Positions 27,068 through 38,224 are shown, numbered from the stretch's first letter. The stretch is DNA of 64,000 nucleotides from Alphaproteobacteria bacterium (GCA_024280895.1 JAJRPI010000072.1:38781-102780), one strand, 5' to 3'. Translations and numbers: made by a program. Notes: generated by a model not told the origin, from the sequence alone.

Positions 27068-28468
27068 ATGAACAATAAACAAAAACACGCACTCACATTG
27101 GTCGCGCAGGTCATGCTGGAAATCCAGCAGCGCATTACCAATCACAGACTGGCGCCAGGTGCCAAACTCCCCTCGATCCGCAAGCTTGCGCAAACCATGC
27201 AGGTTTCCAAATCAACTATTGTGGATGCCTATGATCGGCTAACCGCCGAAGGGGATATCGAAGCCCGCGCCGGGTCGGGTTTTTATGTTGTGAGAAATCT
27301 GCCACCGCTCATACTTGGCAAATCCGGTCCGCGAGAAGATCGGGCAATTGACCCTCTTTGGGTGTCACGACAATCTCTGGAAGCTGGGGATACAGTTTTG
27401 AAGCCTGGATGTGGCTGGCTTCCAGCATCCTGGATGCCGCAAGACAGCCTTCGTCGCGCTCTGCGGACCCTGTCCCGCTCAGCGCAATCCACATTAACGG
27501 AATATGGCACTCCCTTTGGCTTTGATCCTTTGCGAGAGCATCTGCTTCGGCGCATGGCAGACCACCAGATAAGCGCTGGGCTGGATCAGCTGATGCTCAC
27601 CAGTTCGGGAACGCAGACGATAGATTTGCTATGTCGTTTTTTCGTCGATCAAGGTGATACGGTGCTGGTCGATGACCCTTGTTATTTCAATTTTCACGCC
27701 CTGCTAAAAGCGCACCGCGTCAACGTCATCAGCGTGCCTTATACGAAAACAGGCCCCGATCTGGCATTATTTGAAAAAGCATTGCGCGACCATCAACCCC
27801 GCCTCTACATCACCAACTCAGCCATTCATAACCCAACGGGAGCGGTGCTCTCCCCTGCGAGCGCCCATCAAATTCTCAAACTGGCCGAGCAATCAGACCT
27901 TGTCATATTGGAAGACGATATTTTCGCCGATCTGGAGACGGTACCCGCACCGCGCCTTGCCGCCCTGGATGGGTTAAACCGCGTCGTTCATATTGGCAGT
28001 TTCTCCAAAACCCTCTCGGCGGCTGCCCGCTGCGGATTTATCGCTGCCCGCCCCGACTGGATTGAAGGCTTGATTGATCTCAAGATCGCCACCTCGTTTG
28101 GGGGAGAGCCATTTTCAGCCGAACTGACATGGCTGGTTCTGAAAGACGGCTCTTACCGCAAATATCTTGGTGGTCTGCGCGAGCGCTTGTCGCACGCAAT
28201 GGGGGAGACCTGCAAACGCTTGACCGATATGGGGATCGAGCCCTGGATCACCCCGCAAGCAGGCATGTTTGTATGGTGCGCATTACCGCGCGATCTTCAG
28301 GCCGTGGATATTGCTCGCAAGGCCTATGAAAAAGGCATCATTCTGGCGCCCGGAAATGTGTTCAGCCTGCGTCAACAAGCCAGCCACTATCTGCGCTTTA
28401 ACGTCGCGCAATCAACTTCTCCGGAAATCTTTGACACCCTGAAGTCGATAATATCTGCAAAGCAATAA
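27068..28468 (+). CDS. MocR-type GntR/aminotransferase-fold transcriptional regulator
   Basis: A 466-residue PdxR/MocR-family regulator: an N-terminal GntR winged helix (LAPGAKLPSIRKLAQTMQVS, then a recognition helix) fused to a class I aminotransferase-like domain. The PLP-binding lysine is in SFSKTL (about residue 315). Such proteins use PLP as a cofactor for gene control. Starts at TTG 27047 and ATG 27056 are also in frame. It is divergent from the DMT exporter and likely regulates it and itself. Confidence 0.9.
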   Translation: MNNKQKHALTLVAQVMLEIQQRITNHRLAPGAKLPSIRKLAQTMQVSKSTIVDAYDRLTAEGDIEARAGSGFYVVRNLPPLILGKSGPREDRAIDPLWVSRQSLEAGDTVLKPGCGWLPASWMPQDSLRRALRTLSRSAQSTLTEYGTPFGFDPLREHLLRRMADHQISAGLDQLMLTSSGTQTIDLLCRFFVDQGDTVLVDDPCYFNFHALLKAHRVNVISVPYTKTGPDLALFEKALRDHQPRLYITNSAIHNPTGAVLSPASAHQILKLAEQSDLVILEDDIFADLETVPAPRLAALDGLNRVVHIGSFSKTLSAAARCGFIAARPDWIEGLIDLKIATSFGGEPFSAELTWLVLKDGSYRKYLGGLRERLSHAMGETCKRLTDMGIEPWITPQAGMFVWCALPRDLQAVDIARKAYEKGIILAPGNVFSLRQQASHYLRFNVAQSTSPEIFDTLKSIISAKQ

Positions 28469-28490
28469 GCCTCAGTGCCATGAAGAGCCC

Positions 28491-30296
28491 TCACTTCTTG
28501 GCCTCATCATCACCGTTCTTACTGTCGCTGGCGAACAGCTCTTCAAGCTCGATGGCCGCTGTTCGATTGGCTGCACGCAGTTTTTCGATATCCGTGAAAT
28601 GCTTGTAATCATCATAGAGCCGCGCCCGGTCATGCTCCATAAAGCGCTTGAGGTCACGATTGACGGTCTCGTCTTCTTCATAAAAAGCGGTAGTTAAAAT
28701 ATCTTTGGTAAGTTCCACCGCTGACAAAAATGTCTCGCGGCGAATAACCGTCACGCCCACATCCATCAGCTGGTGCACATGCTGGCGATTGCGGGCCCGC
28801 GCAAAGATCGGCAGGTCGGGATAGTGATCACGCACAATGCGCGCGATTTTTAACGAGGCTTCTTGATTATTGACCGCGATCACCAGCCCCGCGGCCTTGT
28901 CGATACGACTGGCGCGCAAAATATTAAGACGAGAGGCATCACCAAAATAGCCCGTAAAGCCAGCTTTCTTGATCAAATTTATTTGCGTGGCGCTGGTGTC
29001 GAGCGCCGTAAACGGTACTTTTCGAGCGCTTAAAACGCGTGTGATAATCTGTCCGAACCGTCCCAACCCCGCGACAATAATATGTCCTTGCTGGCCGCGT
29101 GGTTTCTCAAATACCGGTACGCTCTTCCCGCTGGCTTCTTTCTTTAATGCCATATCATCCAGCAACAACAAAAGCGGCGTAGTGATCATGGACAAAGTAA
29201 CGCCCAGTGTCAGCACCTTGGCCAATGATGGGTCCAGCACGCCAGCAATGACACCAGCTGTAAATAGGACAAAAGCGAACTCGCCCCCTTGTGACAAGAC
29301 AATCGCCAAGCGCCTTGAAGAGGCATTGGACAAGCCGCGCCAGCGGGCCAGCAGATACGTGATCGTCAACTTGACCGCCACAAGGCCAGCTGCCACCAGC
29401 AGTACCATTCGATACTCGTCGCGCAATACATAAATATCCAAAGACATACCAATGGTGATAAAAAACAGGCCCAGCAACAGCCCCACAAACGGCGCGAGGT
29501 CAGCCTCGATCTGGTGGCGATATTCACTGTCGGCCAGTATAACCCCGGCGATAAACGAGCCAAGCGCCGCCGACAGCCCCACATGCTCCATCGCTAGCGC
29601 CACCCCAACCACCGTCAACAAAGCGCTGGCGGTCATGGCCTCTCTCACCTTGGTCGCTGCCACAAGCCGATAAAGCTCATTGAGCACATAATGGCCAAAA
29701 ATCACCACAGCAATAATCGTGGCGATCGCGGCGCCCGCCGCCCACATATCCATGCCGGGTGCGCCTGCTTGATTGATGGCAAAAACCGGTACAAGCGCGA
29801 TCAGTGGAATGGCCGCCAAATCCTGAAATAGCAAAACGGAAAAAGCCAAACGTCCGTGGCGCTTGGTGAGCTCACCGCGCTCTTCGAGCACCTGCAAGAC
29901 AAATGCGGTCGACGACAAGGCCAGCGACAACCCGATAAACAGGGCAACAATGGGTGTAACATTGGCCAAAAGAGCAAAACCCATGAGCATCAGCGCCGAG
30001 CCGACAACCTGCGCCCCGCCGAGCCCAAAAATGGCTGAGCGCATGGCCCAGATACGCTTGGGGCGTAGCTCCAGGCCGATCAAAAACAGTAGAAGCACCA
30101 CACCAAATTCTGCGACATGGCGGATGTTTTCAACATCATATAACTGATAGATTATGCCGATACCGTAGGGGCCAATAAGAAAACCAGCGATCAAATAGCC
30201 AAGCACCGAACCGATTTTGAGCTTCTTGGCAAGTGGCGCGGCAATCGCTGCGGTCATCAAAAATACCGCTATTTGTATCAGCCCAAGCCCTTGCAT
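28491..30296 (-). CDS. CPA2 cation:proton antiporter with TrkA-N domain (Kef-like)
   Basis: A 601-residue protein with a 12-span Na+/H+ exchanger domain (residues 1 to about 380; landmarks IGYLIAGFLIGPYGIG-like start, FSVLLFQDLAAIPLIAL) followed by a Rossmann TrkA-N domain (HIIVAGLGRFGQII, GxGxxG). KefB/KefC-type proteins export potassium in exchange for protons under nucleotide or thiol control. It starts in a 213-bp gap divergent to nhaA. No KefF/KefG partner gene is adjacent. Confidence 0.9.
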   Translation of the reverse strand: MQGLGLIQIAVFLMTAAIAAPLAKKLKIGSVLGYLIAGFLIGPYGIGIIYQLYDVENIRHVAEFGVVLLLFLIGLELRPKRIWAMRSAIFGLGGAQVVGSALMLMGFALLANVTPIVALFIGLSLALSSTAFVLQVLEERGELTKRHGRLAFSVLLFQDLAAIPLIALVPVFAINQAGAPGMDMWAAGAAIATIIAVVIFGHYVLNELYRLVAATKVREAMTASALLTVVGVALAMEHVGLSAALGSFIAGVILADSEYRHQIEADLAPFVGLLLGLFFITIGMSLDIYVLRDEYRMVLLVAAGLVAVKLTITYLLARWRGLSNASSRRLAIVLSQGGEFAFVLFTAGVIAGVLDPSLAKVLTLGVTLSMITTPLLLLLDDMALKKEASGKSVPVFEKPRGQQGHIIVAGLGRFGQIITRVLSARKVPFTALDTSATQINLIKKAGFTGYFGDASRLNILRASRIDKAAGLVIAVNNQEASLKIARIVRDHYPDLPIFARARNRQHVHQLMDVGVTVIRRETFLSAVELTKDILTTAFYEEDETVNRDLKRFMEHDRARLYDDYKHFTDIEKLRAANRTAAIELEELFASDSKNGDDEAKK

Positions 30297-30509
30297 ATCT
30301 CAATATCCCGAATCGCTTCAAAACACCTGTGCCCCAGTTATGAGGACTGGCGGCAGCGGGCGCAACCAGTAAGGCTGGCTTATTGCGAAAAATCAAAATG
30401 ACAAAATACCAACTTGACCACATCTATTTATATGAAACACTTGAAACTCGCCTGATATTGCTTAAATACTTGCGAATTAGATCAAATTATAGCGAGAGAC
30501 AAAACCGAT

Positions 30510-31682
30510 ATGACGGATGCCATCAAGAAATTCCTGCAACTTGAAACGGCGAGCGGTATTTTGCTCGTCGGGGCATTAATACTGGCGATGGTCGCGGAAA
30601 ACTCGTTTTTCAAACCCACTTACGACCTCTTTCTGGAAACCCCCGTCGAGCTGCGCATTGGTGCTTTATATCTCGCAAAACCCCTACTGTTATGGATCAA
30701 TGATGCGTTGATGGCGCTGTTTTTCCTGCTTGTCGGACTGGAGCTCAAGCGCGAGATCCTTGTTGGCCAGCTGTCTTCCCCCTCTCAAATCGCGCTTCCA
30801 GCCATCGCCGCACTAGGCGGCATCGTTATACCCTCACTCATTTACATTTTCTTCAATCAAGATGATCCCATCGCCATGAAGGGCTGGGCGATCCCCGCTG
30901 CAACTGATATTGCCTTCGCGCTTGGAGTGCTGGCATTACTTGGCTCGCGGGTGCCGTCAAGTTTGAAACTGTTTTTGCTTGCCCTTGCCATTATCGACGA
31001 CATCGCGGCCATCATCATTATCGCCGTGTTCTATTCGGGAGACCTGTCAACCTCCTCGCTTATCGTGGCTGGCGGCGCACTCATGGTTTTGGCTTTTTTG
31101 AACATTCGCAATACCACTTCGATTGCCACTTATCTTATCGTTGGGATTGTCTTGTGGATTGCCGTTTTAAAATCGGGTGTACACGCAACCCTTGCCGGTA
31201 TTGTGCTGGCCTTTTTCATTCCTTTGCGCGGTTCAAAAAGCACTGAAAACTCTCCATTAATACGCTTGGAACACGATCTACATCCAAGTGTGGCCTTCAT
31301 AATTCTACCCGTTTTCGCCTTCGCCAATGCGGGTATCTCCCTTACCGGTTTATCCTTTTCATCCCTGCTGGAGCCCGTGCCTTTGGGCATTGCTGCTGGC
31401 CTGTTTATCGGTAAGCAAGTGGGAATATTTGGATCGGTTTGGGCCGCGGTCAAATTGGGCGTGGCCCGTCTTCCCGAAGGTATGGGCTGGATGCACCTCT
31501 ATGGGGTCAGTGTCTTGTGTGGTATCGGCTTTACAATGAGCCTGTTCATCAGCTCACTTGCGTTCGAGCAAGGAGGCATGGCCTATGCCAGCAATGACCG
31601 TTTGGGCATTCTAATTGGTTCAATCCTGGCGGCGGTCGTTGGCTATATCGTTTTGTATTTTGCCACTCGCCGCACCAATTGA
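30510..31682 (+). CDS. nhaA: Na+/H+ antiporter NhaA
   Basis: NhaA exchanges internal Na+ for external protons, supporting salt and alkali tolerance. The 390-residue product has about 12 hydrophobic segments. The essential adjacent aspartates appear in [10 protein letters not shown], and [15 protein letters not shown] precedes them as expected. The length is normal for the family. It is divergent from the Kef-like antiporter and convergent with the GST gene. The pairing with Kef suggests a cation-homeostasis locus. Confidence 0.95.
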   Translation: MTDAIKKFLQLETASGILLVGALILAMVAENSFFKPTYDLFLETPVELRIGALYLAKPLLLWINDALMALFFLLVGLELKREILVGQLSSPSQIALPAIAALGGIVIPSLIYIFFNQDDPIAMKGWAIPAATDIAFALGVLALLGSRVPSSLKLFLLALAIIDDIAAIIIIAVFYSGDLSTSSLIVAGGALMVLAFLNIRNTTSIATYLIVGIVLWIAVLKSGVHATLAGIVLAFFIPLRGSKSTENSPLIRLEHDLHPSVAFIILPVFAFANAGISLTGLSFSSLLEPVPLGIAAGLFIGKQVGIFGSVWAAVKLGVARLPEGMGWMHLYGVSVLCGIGFTMSLFISSLAFEQGGMAYASNDRLGILIGSILAAVVGYIVLYFATRRTN

Positions 31683-31691
31683 TGCAACCGA

Positions 31692-32648
31692 TCACGAACA
31701 GAGCTCAACCACATATCCAGCCCGTGGAAAATGCACGCAGACATCGCCCAGATCATCGTCAGATCGCTTGAGTATAATCGTTTCGGCGTTAACCCCCTTT
31801 ATCTCCCCCTCAATCGGGCGCTCTCCGGCATCGACATCAGGCACTATGCGAACCTGCATCCCTGGTTGTAGGCCTTGCGGGTCATGGGGATCATCGGTGT
31901 GCGAGCCATGAAGGGGAGCGGGCGTGCAGGCGGCGGCGCGCGCGATAGCATCGGTACCATCCATGACGCTATACTCCCCGTGACCAATGGCTTTGACATT
32001 TTGCTCCCAGCGTTCAAGAGCGGGGAATTGTGACAACAAGGGCGGCCCCCCTTCCCAGCGGCCGCGCAAAAACCAGACGACAAAATAAATTTGCGCGTCA
32101 ATGGCAGCGGCGCTGTCGCCAAGCAAAAAAGACCGTCCATCAGAAAGCTGCTCATCAAGCCAGCTCAAAGGCGCTTTGATCTGCGACACCAGATGCGGCA
32201 GGTTGACCAGCGCTGATTTCATAGCTTCGCGCCAGTCCGGCCCAAAATATAGCCGCCCGCGATCAGCCGCAAAATCAGCGGGCAGATCGTCGCCAGCCGC
32301 CCCCAGCACAACCCGCGTGCTAAGATCAAACAATACCGTGTCTGTCCAGCGGCTCAGACACCAGATCAGGCCCTTATCATTGGTGGGGAAAAAAGTCGGG
32401 GATGGGTGCCGGCGCTCCAGCTCTCTTATGATACACTGGCTATCGCAATAAATATCGGCACCGATCTGCATGACCGGCGTACGGCGATATCCCCCCGTCA
32501 GTTTTACAAGCATGGGCTTTGGGGGAATGCGGGGTATTTCAACAGAGCGCCAACGCAAACCCTTGATACCCAGTGCAACCCGCACTTTTTCAGCAACCGG
32601 AGACTGGGGGTAGTTATGTAATATGATCTCGGTTTCAGCGCTGCTCAT
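31692..32648 (-). CDS. Glutathione S-transferase family protein with C-terminal extension
   Basis: A 318-residue GST-fold protein: a thioredoxin-like N-terminal domain (ILHNYPQSPVAEKVRVAL, GYRRTPVMQIGADIYCDS with the cis-proline and glutathione-site serine) and an alpha-helical C-terminal domain. An extra ~80 residues at the C terminus look beta-rich (PGMQVRIVPDVD, IEGEIKGVNAETIIL), longer than a classical GST. The start at 32648 removes an unlikely upstream stretch. The substrate is unknown. It is followed by the MFS transporter gene upstream on the same strand. Confidence 0.84.
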   Translation of the reverse strand: MSSAETEIILHNYPQSPVAEKVRVALGIKGLRWRSVEIPRIPPKPMLVKLTGGYRRTPVMQIGADIYCDSQCIIRELERRHPSPTFFPTNDKGLIWCLSRWTDTVLFDLSTRVVLGAAGDDLPADFAADRGRLYFGPDWREAMKSALVNLPHLVSQIKAPLSWLDEQLSDGRSFLLGDSAAAIDAQIYFVVWFLRGRWEGGPPLLSQFPALERWEQNVKAIGHGEYSVMDGTDAIARAAACTPAPLHGSHTDDPHDPQGLQPGMQVRIVPDVDAGERPIEGEIKGVNAETIILKRSDDDLGDVCVHFPRAGYVVELCS

Positions 32649-32716
32649 AATAATGTCCTTATTGTCAATTTCACTCTGTTCAAAGCGAGCCAGCACTCGC
32701 AATATCTGATATTATA

Positions 32717-33892
32717 TCACTGTTTGACGCGTTCGAGAATGCGTAGCCTAAGAATAAGCGCAGTGCCAAACACCATCGTCGCAGAAGCCAGGTAAAGCCC
32801 GCTATTATAGTTGCCGCTATTTTGTGCCAAAACACCCGCAATGGCTGGCGCTATGATCTGGCCAATCCCAAAGGACACTGTCATTTTACCCATCATCTGA
32901 GCCGGGTTGGTAGGGTAGTAGCGCCCTGCCATAGTCAGCACCAGTGACACAATGCCCAGAAAACTTGCGCCAAACAAAGCCGTGCCCAGCAATATCGGTA
33001 TGAGGCTATGGGTCAGCACAGGGATCAGGATCGAGACGACCTGCATCAAAAAAGCCAGCAAGAGCGCATTGAGATCACCAAGCCGTCGCGCCACCAGATC
33101 CCACAAGATAACGGCGGGTGCGGCTGACAGTCCCAACACCACAAAAGTCCAGATGCCGTTTCCTTCGAGCCCGGGCAACTGATCAACAATTGCCACGATA
33201 AAGGTCACGGTCACCGCATAGCCTACCCCGGCACAAAAATAGGCCAACATGAAAAGTGTCATGAATTTTGAACCAGGGGGCCGATCAACCATCTTGCGAC
33301 CGCTTGCCGTATGAACCGCGTTTGCATCAGGCGCTGGCATCCAGAAAAATGCCGGCACCATAATCAGCACGCCCAGCGCTGTCAGCACCAGCCATTGTTC
33401 ATGCCAGTCCAGCATATGTTTCATCAGCTCAACAGCAATGGCGCAAAAAGCAATCGATAGGCCAACACCGCTGAAATGAATACCAAGTTCGGGGCGGTAT
33501 TCATTACGGATCAGCCAGTTCAAGACCAGACCAGAGCCAAACATGAAACAAGCGGCACTGCTAAGACCCGCCAAAAAACGAGACAGCGACCAGATCCAGA
33601 AATTCTCAGTAAGCCCCATCATCGCCGTGGTGACGATCGCAACGAGCAGACCGATCTGATACAGACGATATTTAAGCGAAACACTGGCGATCATGGCGGC
33701 GAGAATGGCGCCAGCCAGATAGCCCATATAATTGATCGCCGCCAGCCAGCCCCCACCTGAAACGCTCAAACCGGCCTGTTGCTGCATCTGCGGCAACAAT
33801 GGCGTATAGGCAAAACGGGCAATCCCCACCATCAGGATAAAGCTGAAAATACCGGCGCTTAACACCTTGATGCGCTCAGTTTTCCTGCTCAA
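32717..33892 (-). CDS. MFS transporter, YbfB/YjiJ family
   Basis: A 391-residue transporter with about 12 hydrophobic segments. The start region GIARFAYTPLLPQM is a hallmark of the YbfB/YjiJ subgroup, and WLAAINYMGYLAGA follows. Substrates of this subgroup are largely unknown. It lies 66 bp from purA on the same strand and 68 bp from the GST start, so it could be co-transcribed with either. Confidence 0.9.
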   Translation of the reverse strand: MSRKTERIKVLSAGIFSFILMVGIARFAYTPLLPQMQQQAGLSVSGGGWLAAINYMGYLAGAILAAMIASVSLKYRLYQIGLLVAIVTTAMMGLTENFWIWSLSRFLAGLSSAACFMFGSGLVLNWLIRNEYRPELGIHFSGVGLSIAFCAIAVELMKHMLDWHEQWLVLTALGVLIMVPAFFWMPAPDANAVHTASGRKMVDRPPGSKFMTLFMLAYFCAGVGYAVTVTFIVAIVDQLPGLEGNGIWTFVVLGLSAAPAVILWDLVARRLGDLNALLLAFLMQVVSILIPVLTHSLIPILLGTALFGASFLGIVSLVLTMAGRYYPTNPAQMMGKMTVSFGIGQIIAPAIAGVLAQNSGNYNSGLYLASATMVFGTALILRLRILERVKQ

Positions 33893-33958
33893 ATCGACCT
33901 CCCGACTGGGGGTAGGGTTGAAATATCAACCGATCAAATAAACTCGAAGGCTAGCCCC

Positions 33959-35251
33959 CTAGTCCTCAAACGGATCCGTCACCAAAATGGTGTCTTCGCG
34001 CTCAGGACTGGTGGATAGCATAGCAACCGGACATTCAATCAGCTCTTCGATGCGGCGCACATATTTGACCGCTTCGGCTGGCAAATCAGCCCATGAGCGT
34101 GCGCCTTCAGTTGATTGAGACCAACCAGGAACCGTTTCATAGATCGGCTTAACGCGGGCCTGCGCTCCTTGGGATGCCGGGAAATAGTCAATGCGCTCAC
34201 CATCAAGATCATAAGCAACACAGACTTTTAGCTCACTAAAGCCATCCAGCACATCAAGCTTGGTCAGCGCGATGCCATTGATGCCGGACACTTTGATCAT
34301 CTGGCGCACAAGGCAGGCATCGAACCAGCCGCAGCGGCGCTGACGCCCAGTGACAGTTCCAAATTCGTGGCCGCGTTCGCCAAGCCGTTTTCCGTCCTCA
34401 TCAAACAGCTCGGCTGGAAACGGCCCTTCCCCAACGCGGGTTGTATAGGCCTTGGTGATGCCCAGCACATAATCAAGGGCGCCTGGACCAATACCACAAC
34501 CGGTCGCCGCATTAGCGGCCACCGTATTGCTTGAGGTCACATAAGGGTACGTGCCGTGATCAATATCGAGCAAAGCCCCTTGCGCGCCCTCAAACAAGAT
34601 GCGCTTGCCAGCTTTTCGCTGTTCATCCAACAGCTTCCAGACGGGTTCAATATAGGGTGTGATGCTTGGGGCAATGGCGGCAACTTTTTCATATAGCTCA
34701 TCGCCATTGACTTCAGGTTCACCCATGCCGCGACGCAATATATTGTGATGCACCAGTAGCTTGTCGATCTTGGCGCGCAGACTGTCGAGGTTTTGCAAAT
34801 CCATGGCACGGATAGAGCGGCGTCCAACCTTGTCTTCATAAGCGGGGCCAATGCCGCGCCCCGTGGTGCCGATCTTGTTTTTGCCAGCGGCTTTTTCGCG
34901 CAATTGGTCGAGCTGCGAATGAACAGGCAGAATGAGTGTGGTGTTCTCGGCAATTTTCAAATTGTCATGGGTGATCTCAACCCCTTTTTCGGTGATGGAA
35001 GCGATTTCCGCCATCAGCGCCCAGGGATCAAGCACCACGCCATTGCCGATCACCGACATTTTGCCGCCGCGCACGACGCCAGATGGCAAGGAGGATAATT
35101 TATAGGTGACACCGTCAATGACCAACGTATGGCCAGCATTGTGCCCGCCCTGAAAACGTGCCACCACATCGGCGCGCTCAGACAGCCAGTCAACAATCTT
35201 GCCCTTACCTTCATCGCCCCACTGGGAGCCCACTACCACCACATTTGCCAT
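33959..35251 (-). CDS. purA: Adenylosuccinate synthetase
   Basis: PurA converts IMP and aspartate to adenylosuccinate using GTP, the first step from IMP to AMP. The 430-residue protein shows [16 protein letters not shown] (GTP loop), [13 protein letters not shown], and [14 protein letters not shown]. The length is standard. A strong ribosome binding site (GAGGAAACACG) precedes the ATG. It is a housekeeping gene; upstream lies intergenic repeat copy 2. Confidence 0.97.
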   Translation of the reverse strand: MANVVVVGSQWGDEGKGKIVDWLSERADVVARFQGGHNAGHTLVIDGVTYKLSSLPSGVVRGGKMSVIGNGVVLDPWALMAEIASITEKGVEITHDNLKIAENTTLILPVHSQLDQLREKAAGKNKIGTTGRGIGPAYEDKVGRRSIRAMDLQNLDSLRAKIDKLLVHHNILRRGMGEPEVNGDELYEKVAAIAPSITPYIEPVWKLLDEQRKAGKRILFEGAQGALLDIDHGTYPYVTSSNTVAANAATGCGIGPGALDYVLGITKAYTTRVGEGPFPAELFDEDGKRLGERGHEFGTVTGRQRRCGWFDACLVRQMIKVSGINGIALTKLDVLDGFSELKVCVAYDLDGERIDYFPASQGAQARVKPIYETVPGWSQSTEGARSWADLPAEAVKYVRRIEELIECPVAMLSTSPEREDTILVTDPFED

Positions 35252-35379
35252 CGTGTTTCCTCGTAAATTTTTCGCGGTAAATTTTTAGGGAATTTTCCCA
35301 ACCGTTGAGGTTATAGCGGCAAAGAGGACGTGGGTGCAATAAATAGTGAGAGAAACTAAATTTAAAACCGCTGCACATG

Positions 35380-35514
35380 AATGTCCTCGCCGGACCGGCG
35401 TCTTGCGCAGACAGCACTGGGGACTAATCCCCAGACCCCACTATTCAATTTGGGGGTTGAAAGGAGCTCGCCCTTTTCTGCCAGCTGCACAAGCTGCCGT
35501 CCGGCGAGGACATT
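35380..35514. repeat. Cloverleaf-type intergenic repeat, copy 2
   Basis: A 135-bp element with perfect 16-bp terminal inverted repeats (AATGTCCTCGCCGGAC at 35380-35395 and its complement at 35499-35514). Inside are the hairpin CTGGGG-N6-CCCCAG (35417-35434) and a second arm AAAGGAGCTCGCCCTTTT. It sits between purA and the carboxylate-amine ligase stop (35517). This is the best-preserved simple copy of the family. Confidence 0.82.
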
Positions 35515-35516
35515 TC

Positions 35517-36659
35517 TTAAGCCCCCGTGCCCTCCAGCGTTTCCGCGCGCAGGGCATGGACGATGGCGCGAAGGGCTTCCTTGTCGCTCGCCCCCTCGCT
35601 TGCCAGTTTCTTGAACAAAGCGATTTGCCGATCGGCGCTGGTGCCATCACGGGCGATCACCTTGCAATGATTAAGCTCATTCACGCAATCAAGTGCCACG
35701 GCATCTTCCATGACATGTTCAATCAGCTCATCGATAAGCTCGACAAATGGCAGCATTTCACCGCGCCCAAAATCAATCATCGTGCCACCAACTCCATAGC
35801 GCTGCGCCCGCCAACGATTTTCGCGGATCAAAAAGGTCGGATAAGCCCGCCAGCGCTGATTATTGTGACGAAGGCGAAACAGCATGCGTAAAATACAACG
35901 GTACAGCATGGCCACCGCCACGGCATCGTCGATGCGCGGGCAGACGTCACAGATACGCATCTCAAGGGTTGGAAATTTTTCCGATGGTCGCAGATCCCAC
36001 CAGATCATCGTCGCGTCAGGGATGATTTTGGCTTCCACCAGCAGATTGACCATGCGGCGATATTCGCCCCAGCTTGAAAAAGGTTCGGGCAAGCCGGTGC
36101 GCGGCAGCTCGTCAAACACTGACAAACGGTAGGCCTTGAGGCCGGTCATACCGCCTTTCCAGAAGGGCGAACTCGCGGTCAGCGCCAAAAGATGGGGCAA
36201 AAAATAGGACGCCTGATTAAACAGATCAATACGCAAGGCTTCATCTTCGATGCCCACATGCACGTGCATGCCGCAGATCAGCAGGCGCCGCGCGGCAATT
36301 TGCATATCACGCTCCAGCAAGTCGTAGCGCTCGCGTTTGGTATGCACCTGCTTGTCCCATTCGCCATAAGGATGGGTCGATACGGCAACAGGGGCGATGC
36401 CATATTGCTTGGTGATATTGGCAATGCCAGCGCGCAACTCGCGCAATTCGGTGCGTATTTCACCAGCATTGGAGCAAACCTTAGTACCAATTTCGATCTG
36501 GCACTGCTGAAATTCGCGGGTCACACGCTCGCCAAGCCTATCGGTGCAGGCGGCCAATAATTCATCGGGTTGCTGCATTACGAGATCGCCGGTCTCTATC
36601 TCGACAAGGTGATATTCCTCTTCCATTCCGATGGAAAATGATGGTTCGCTTGTTCGCAT
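35517..36659 (-). CDS. Carboxylate-amine ligase, GCS2/YbdK family
   Basis: A 380-residue member of the glutamate-cysteine ligase 2 family. The start region SFSIGMEEEYHLVE carries the conserved glutamates, followed by VSTHPYGEW and GMHVHVGIED, metal/substrate site histidines. YbdK-type enzymes have weak gamma-glutamylcysteine synthetase activity; the real substrate is often unknown. The start at 36659 has a good ribosome binding site (GGAAAGGGC). It is divergent from the DAHP synthase gene. Confidence 0.88.
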   Translation of the reverse strand: MRTSEPSFSIGMEEEYHLVEIETGDLVMQQPDELLAACTDRLGERVTREFQQCQIEIGTKVCSNAGEIRTELRELRAGIANITKQYGIAPVAVSTHPYGEWDKQVHTKRERYDLLERDMQIAARRLLICGMHVHVGIEDEALRIDLFNQASYFLPHLLALTASSPFWKGGMTGLKAYRLSVFDELPRTGLPEPFSSWGEYRRMVNLLVEAKIIPDATMIWWDLRPSEKFPTLEMRICDVCPRIDDAVAVAMLYRCILRMLFRLRHNNQRWRAYPTFLIRENRWRAQRYGVGGTMIDFGRGEMLPFVELIDELIEHVMEDAVALDCVNELNHCKVIARDGTSADRQIALFKKLASEGASDKEALRAIVHALRAETLEGTGA

Positions 36660-36832
36660 ATTTGCGCCCTTTCCTGACTTCACACCCGCAGATTAACCCT
36701 TGTTCCATCTGATCGTAAAGAAAGCTGTTTGAATCTGCGTAAACTGTCCCTTATAACTGGCGTGAAGTTTGCTATATATTAGGTAAAATGGCCGCGAATA
36801 ATCTTTTTTGAAACAAGATGGATGGGTACGAA

Positions 36833-38224
36833 ATGACCAACAAATGGTCTCCTACGAGCTGGCGCAACAAACCGGGACTACATATGCCCGAATATGGCGA
36901 CAAGGATAAACTCCACGAAGTCGAAGAACGGCTGGCTGGATTTCCCCCGCTGGTGTTTGCTGGCGAAGCCCGTGAACTTAAAAAACGCCTTGCTGAAGTT
37001 GCCAATGGCAATGGATTTTTGCTCCAGGGCGGCGATTGCGCGGAAAGCTTTGCCGAGCATACCGCCGACAATATCCGTGATTTCTTCCGCATCTTTTTGC
37101 AAATGGCAGCGGTCCTCACCTATGCGGGCGGCTCGCCGGTCGTTAAAGTCGGGCGTATAGCCGGGCAATTTGCCAAACCACGCTCTTCTGCCGTTGAAAC
37201 AAAAGACGGTGTGGAACTGCCAAGCTATCGCGGCGACATTATTAATGCGATGGAGTTCGAGGCACAATCGCGCGAACCCGATCCTCAGCGCCAGATCATG
37301 GCCTATCGCCAATCTGCGGCGACGCTCAACCTGCTGCGCGCGTTCGCTGGTGGTGGCTATGCCAATCTGGAGCATGTCCACCAATGGAACCGCAACTACC
37401 TCAAAGACAGCCCCGCTGGCGACCGCTACGAAGATCTGGCCGACCGCATTTCGGAAAGCCTGCGCTTCATGCGCGCTTGCGGCCTGACCCCCGAAAACGT
37501 GCCCCAGCTGCGCTCCACGAGCTTTTACGTCAGCCACGAAGCGCTGCTTTTGCGCTATGAACAGGCTCTTACGCGCATTGATTCAACCTCTGGCGAGCAT
37601 TACGCAACCTCTGGCCATATGCTGTGGATTGGCGATCGTACCCGCCAGCTTGATCACGCCCATGTGGAATTTGCCCGCGGTGTCAAAAACCCGATTGGTA
37701 TCAAATGTGGGCCGACCATTGAGCCAGACGAGCTGATCAAGCTGAATGACATTCTCAATCCCGACAATGAAGCGGGCCGCTTGACGCTGATCTGCCGCTT
37801 TGGCGCTGGCGAAGGTGCGCAGCATCAAGCCAAACTGATCCGCGCTATTGAAAAAGAAGGCCGCAGCGTTGTCTGGTCATGCGATCCCATGCACGGCAAC
37901 ACCGTCAAAGCCTCCTCTGGATACAAGACCCGCCCGTTCAATGACATCATGCAAGAAGTCGGTGAGTTTTTCGATATTCATCAAGCTGAGGGTACCCATC
38001 CCGGCGGCATCCATATCGAGATGACCGGCCAGCAGGTCACCGAATGTACAGGCGGTGCCCACGGTATCAAAGAAACTGATCTGTCAGCCCGCTATCACAC
38101 TCATTGCGACCCGCGCCTCAACGCCAATCAGTCGCTGGAGTTAGCCTTTTTGATTGCCGAACGCATGACAAAAGACCGGGTTGGTGAAACGGCTGATGTC
38201 CCGGCTTCATTGATGGGGTTTTAG
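36833..38224 (+). CDS. Class II 3-deoxy-7-phosphoheptulonate (DAHP) synthase
   Basis: Condenses phosphoenolpyruvate and erythrose-4-phosphate, the first step of the shikimate pathway. The 463-residue protein is the class II (plant/mycobacterial) type: [45 protein letters not shown] and [11 protein letters not shown] are visible metal- and substrate-site blocks. ATG at 36833 ([11 protein letters not shown]) is preferred over 36818, based on the family N terminus. It is a single gene. Confidence 0.95.
   Translation: MTNKWSPTSWRNKPGLHMPEYGDKDKLHEVEERLAGFPPLVFAGEARELKKRLAEVANGNGFLLQGGDCAESFAEHTADNIRDFFRIFLQMAAVLTYAGGSPVVKVGRIAGQFAKPRSSAVETKDGVELPSYRGDIINAMEFEAQSREPDPQRQIMAYRQSAATLNLLRAFAGGGYANLEHVHQWNRNYLKDSPAGDRYEDLADRISESLRFMRACGLTPENVPQLRSTSFYVSHEALLLRYEQALTRIDSTSGEHYATSGHMLWIGDRTRQLDHAHVEFARGVKNPIGIKCGPTIEPDELIKLNDILNPDNEAGRLTLICRFGAGEGAQHQAKLIRAIEKEGRSVVWSCDPMHGNTVKASSGYKTRPFNDIMQEVGEFFDIHQAEGTHPGGIHIEMTGQQVTECTGGAHGIKETDLSARYHTHCDPRLNANQSLELAFLIAERMTKDRVGETADVPASLMGF

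Noticed and set aside
36878..37537. 219-codon frame antisense to DAHP synthase
   Set aside because: A shadow of a well-conserved enzyme.
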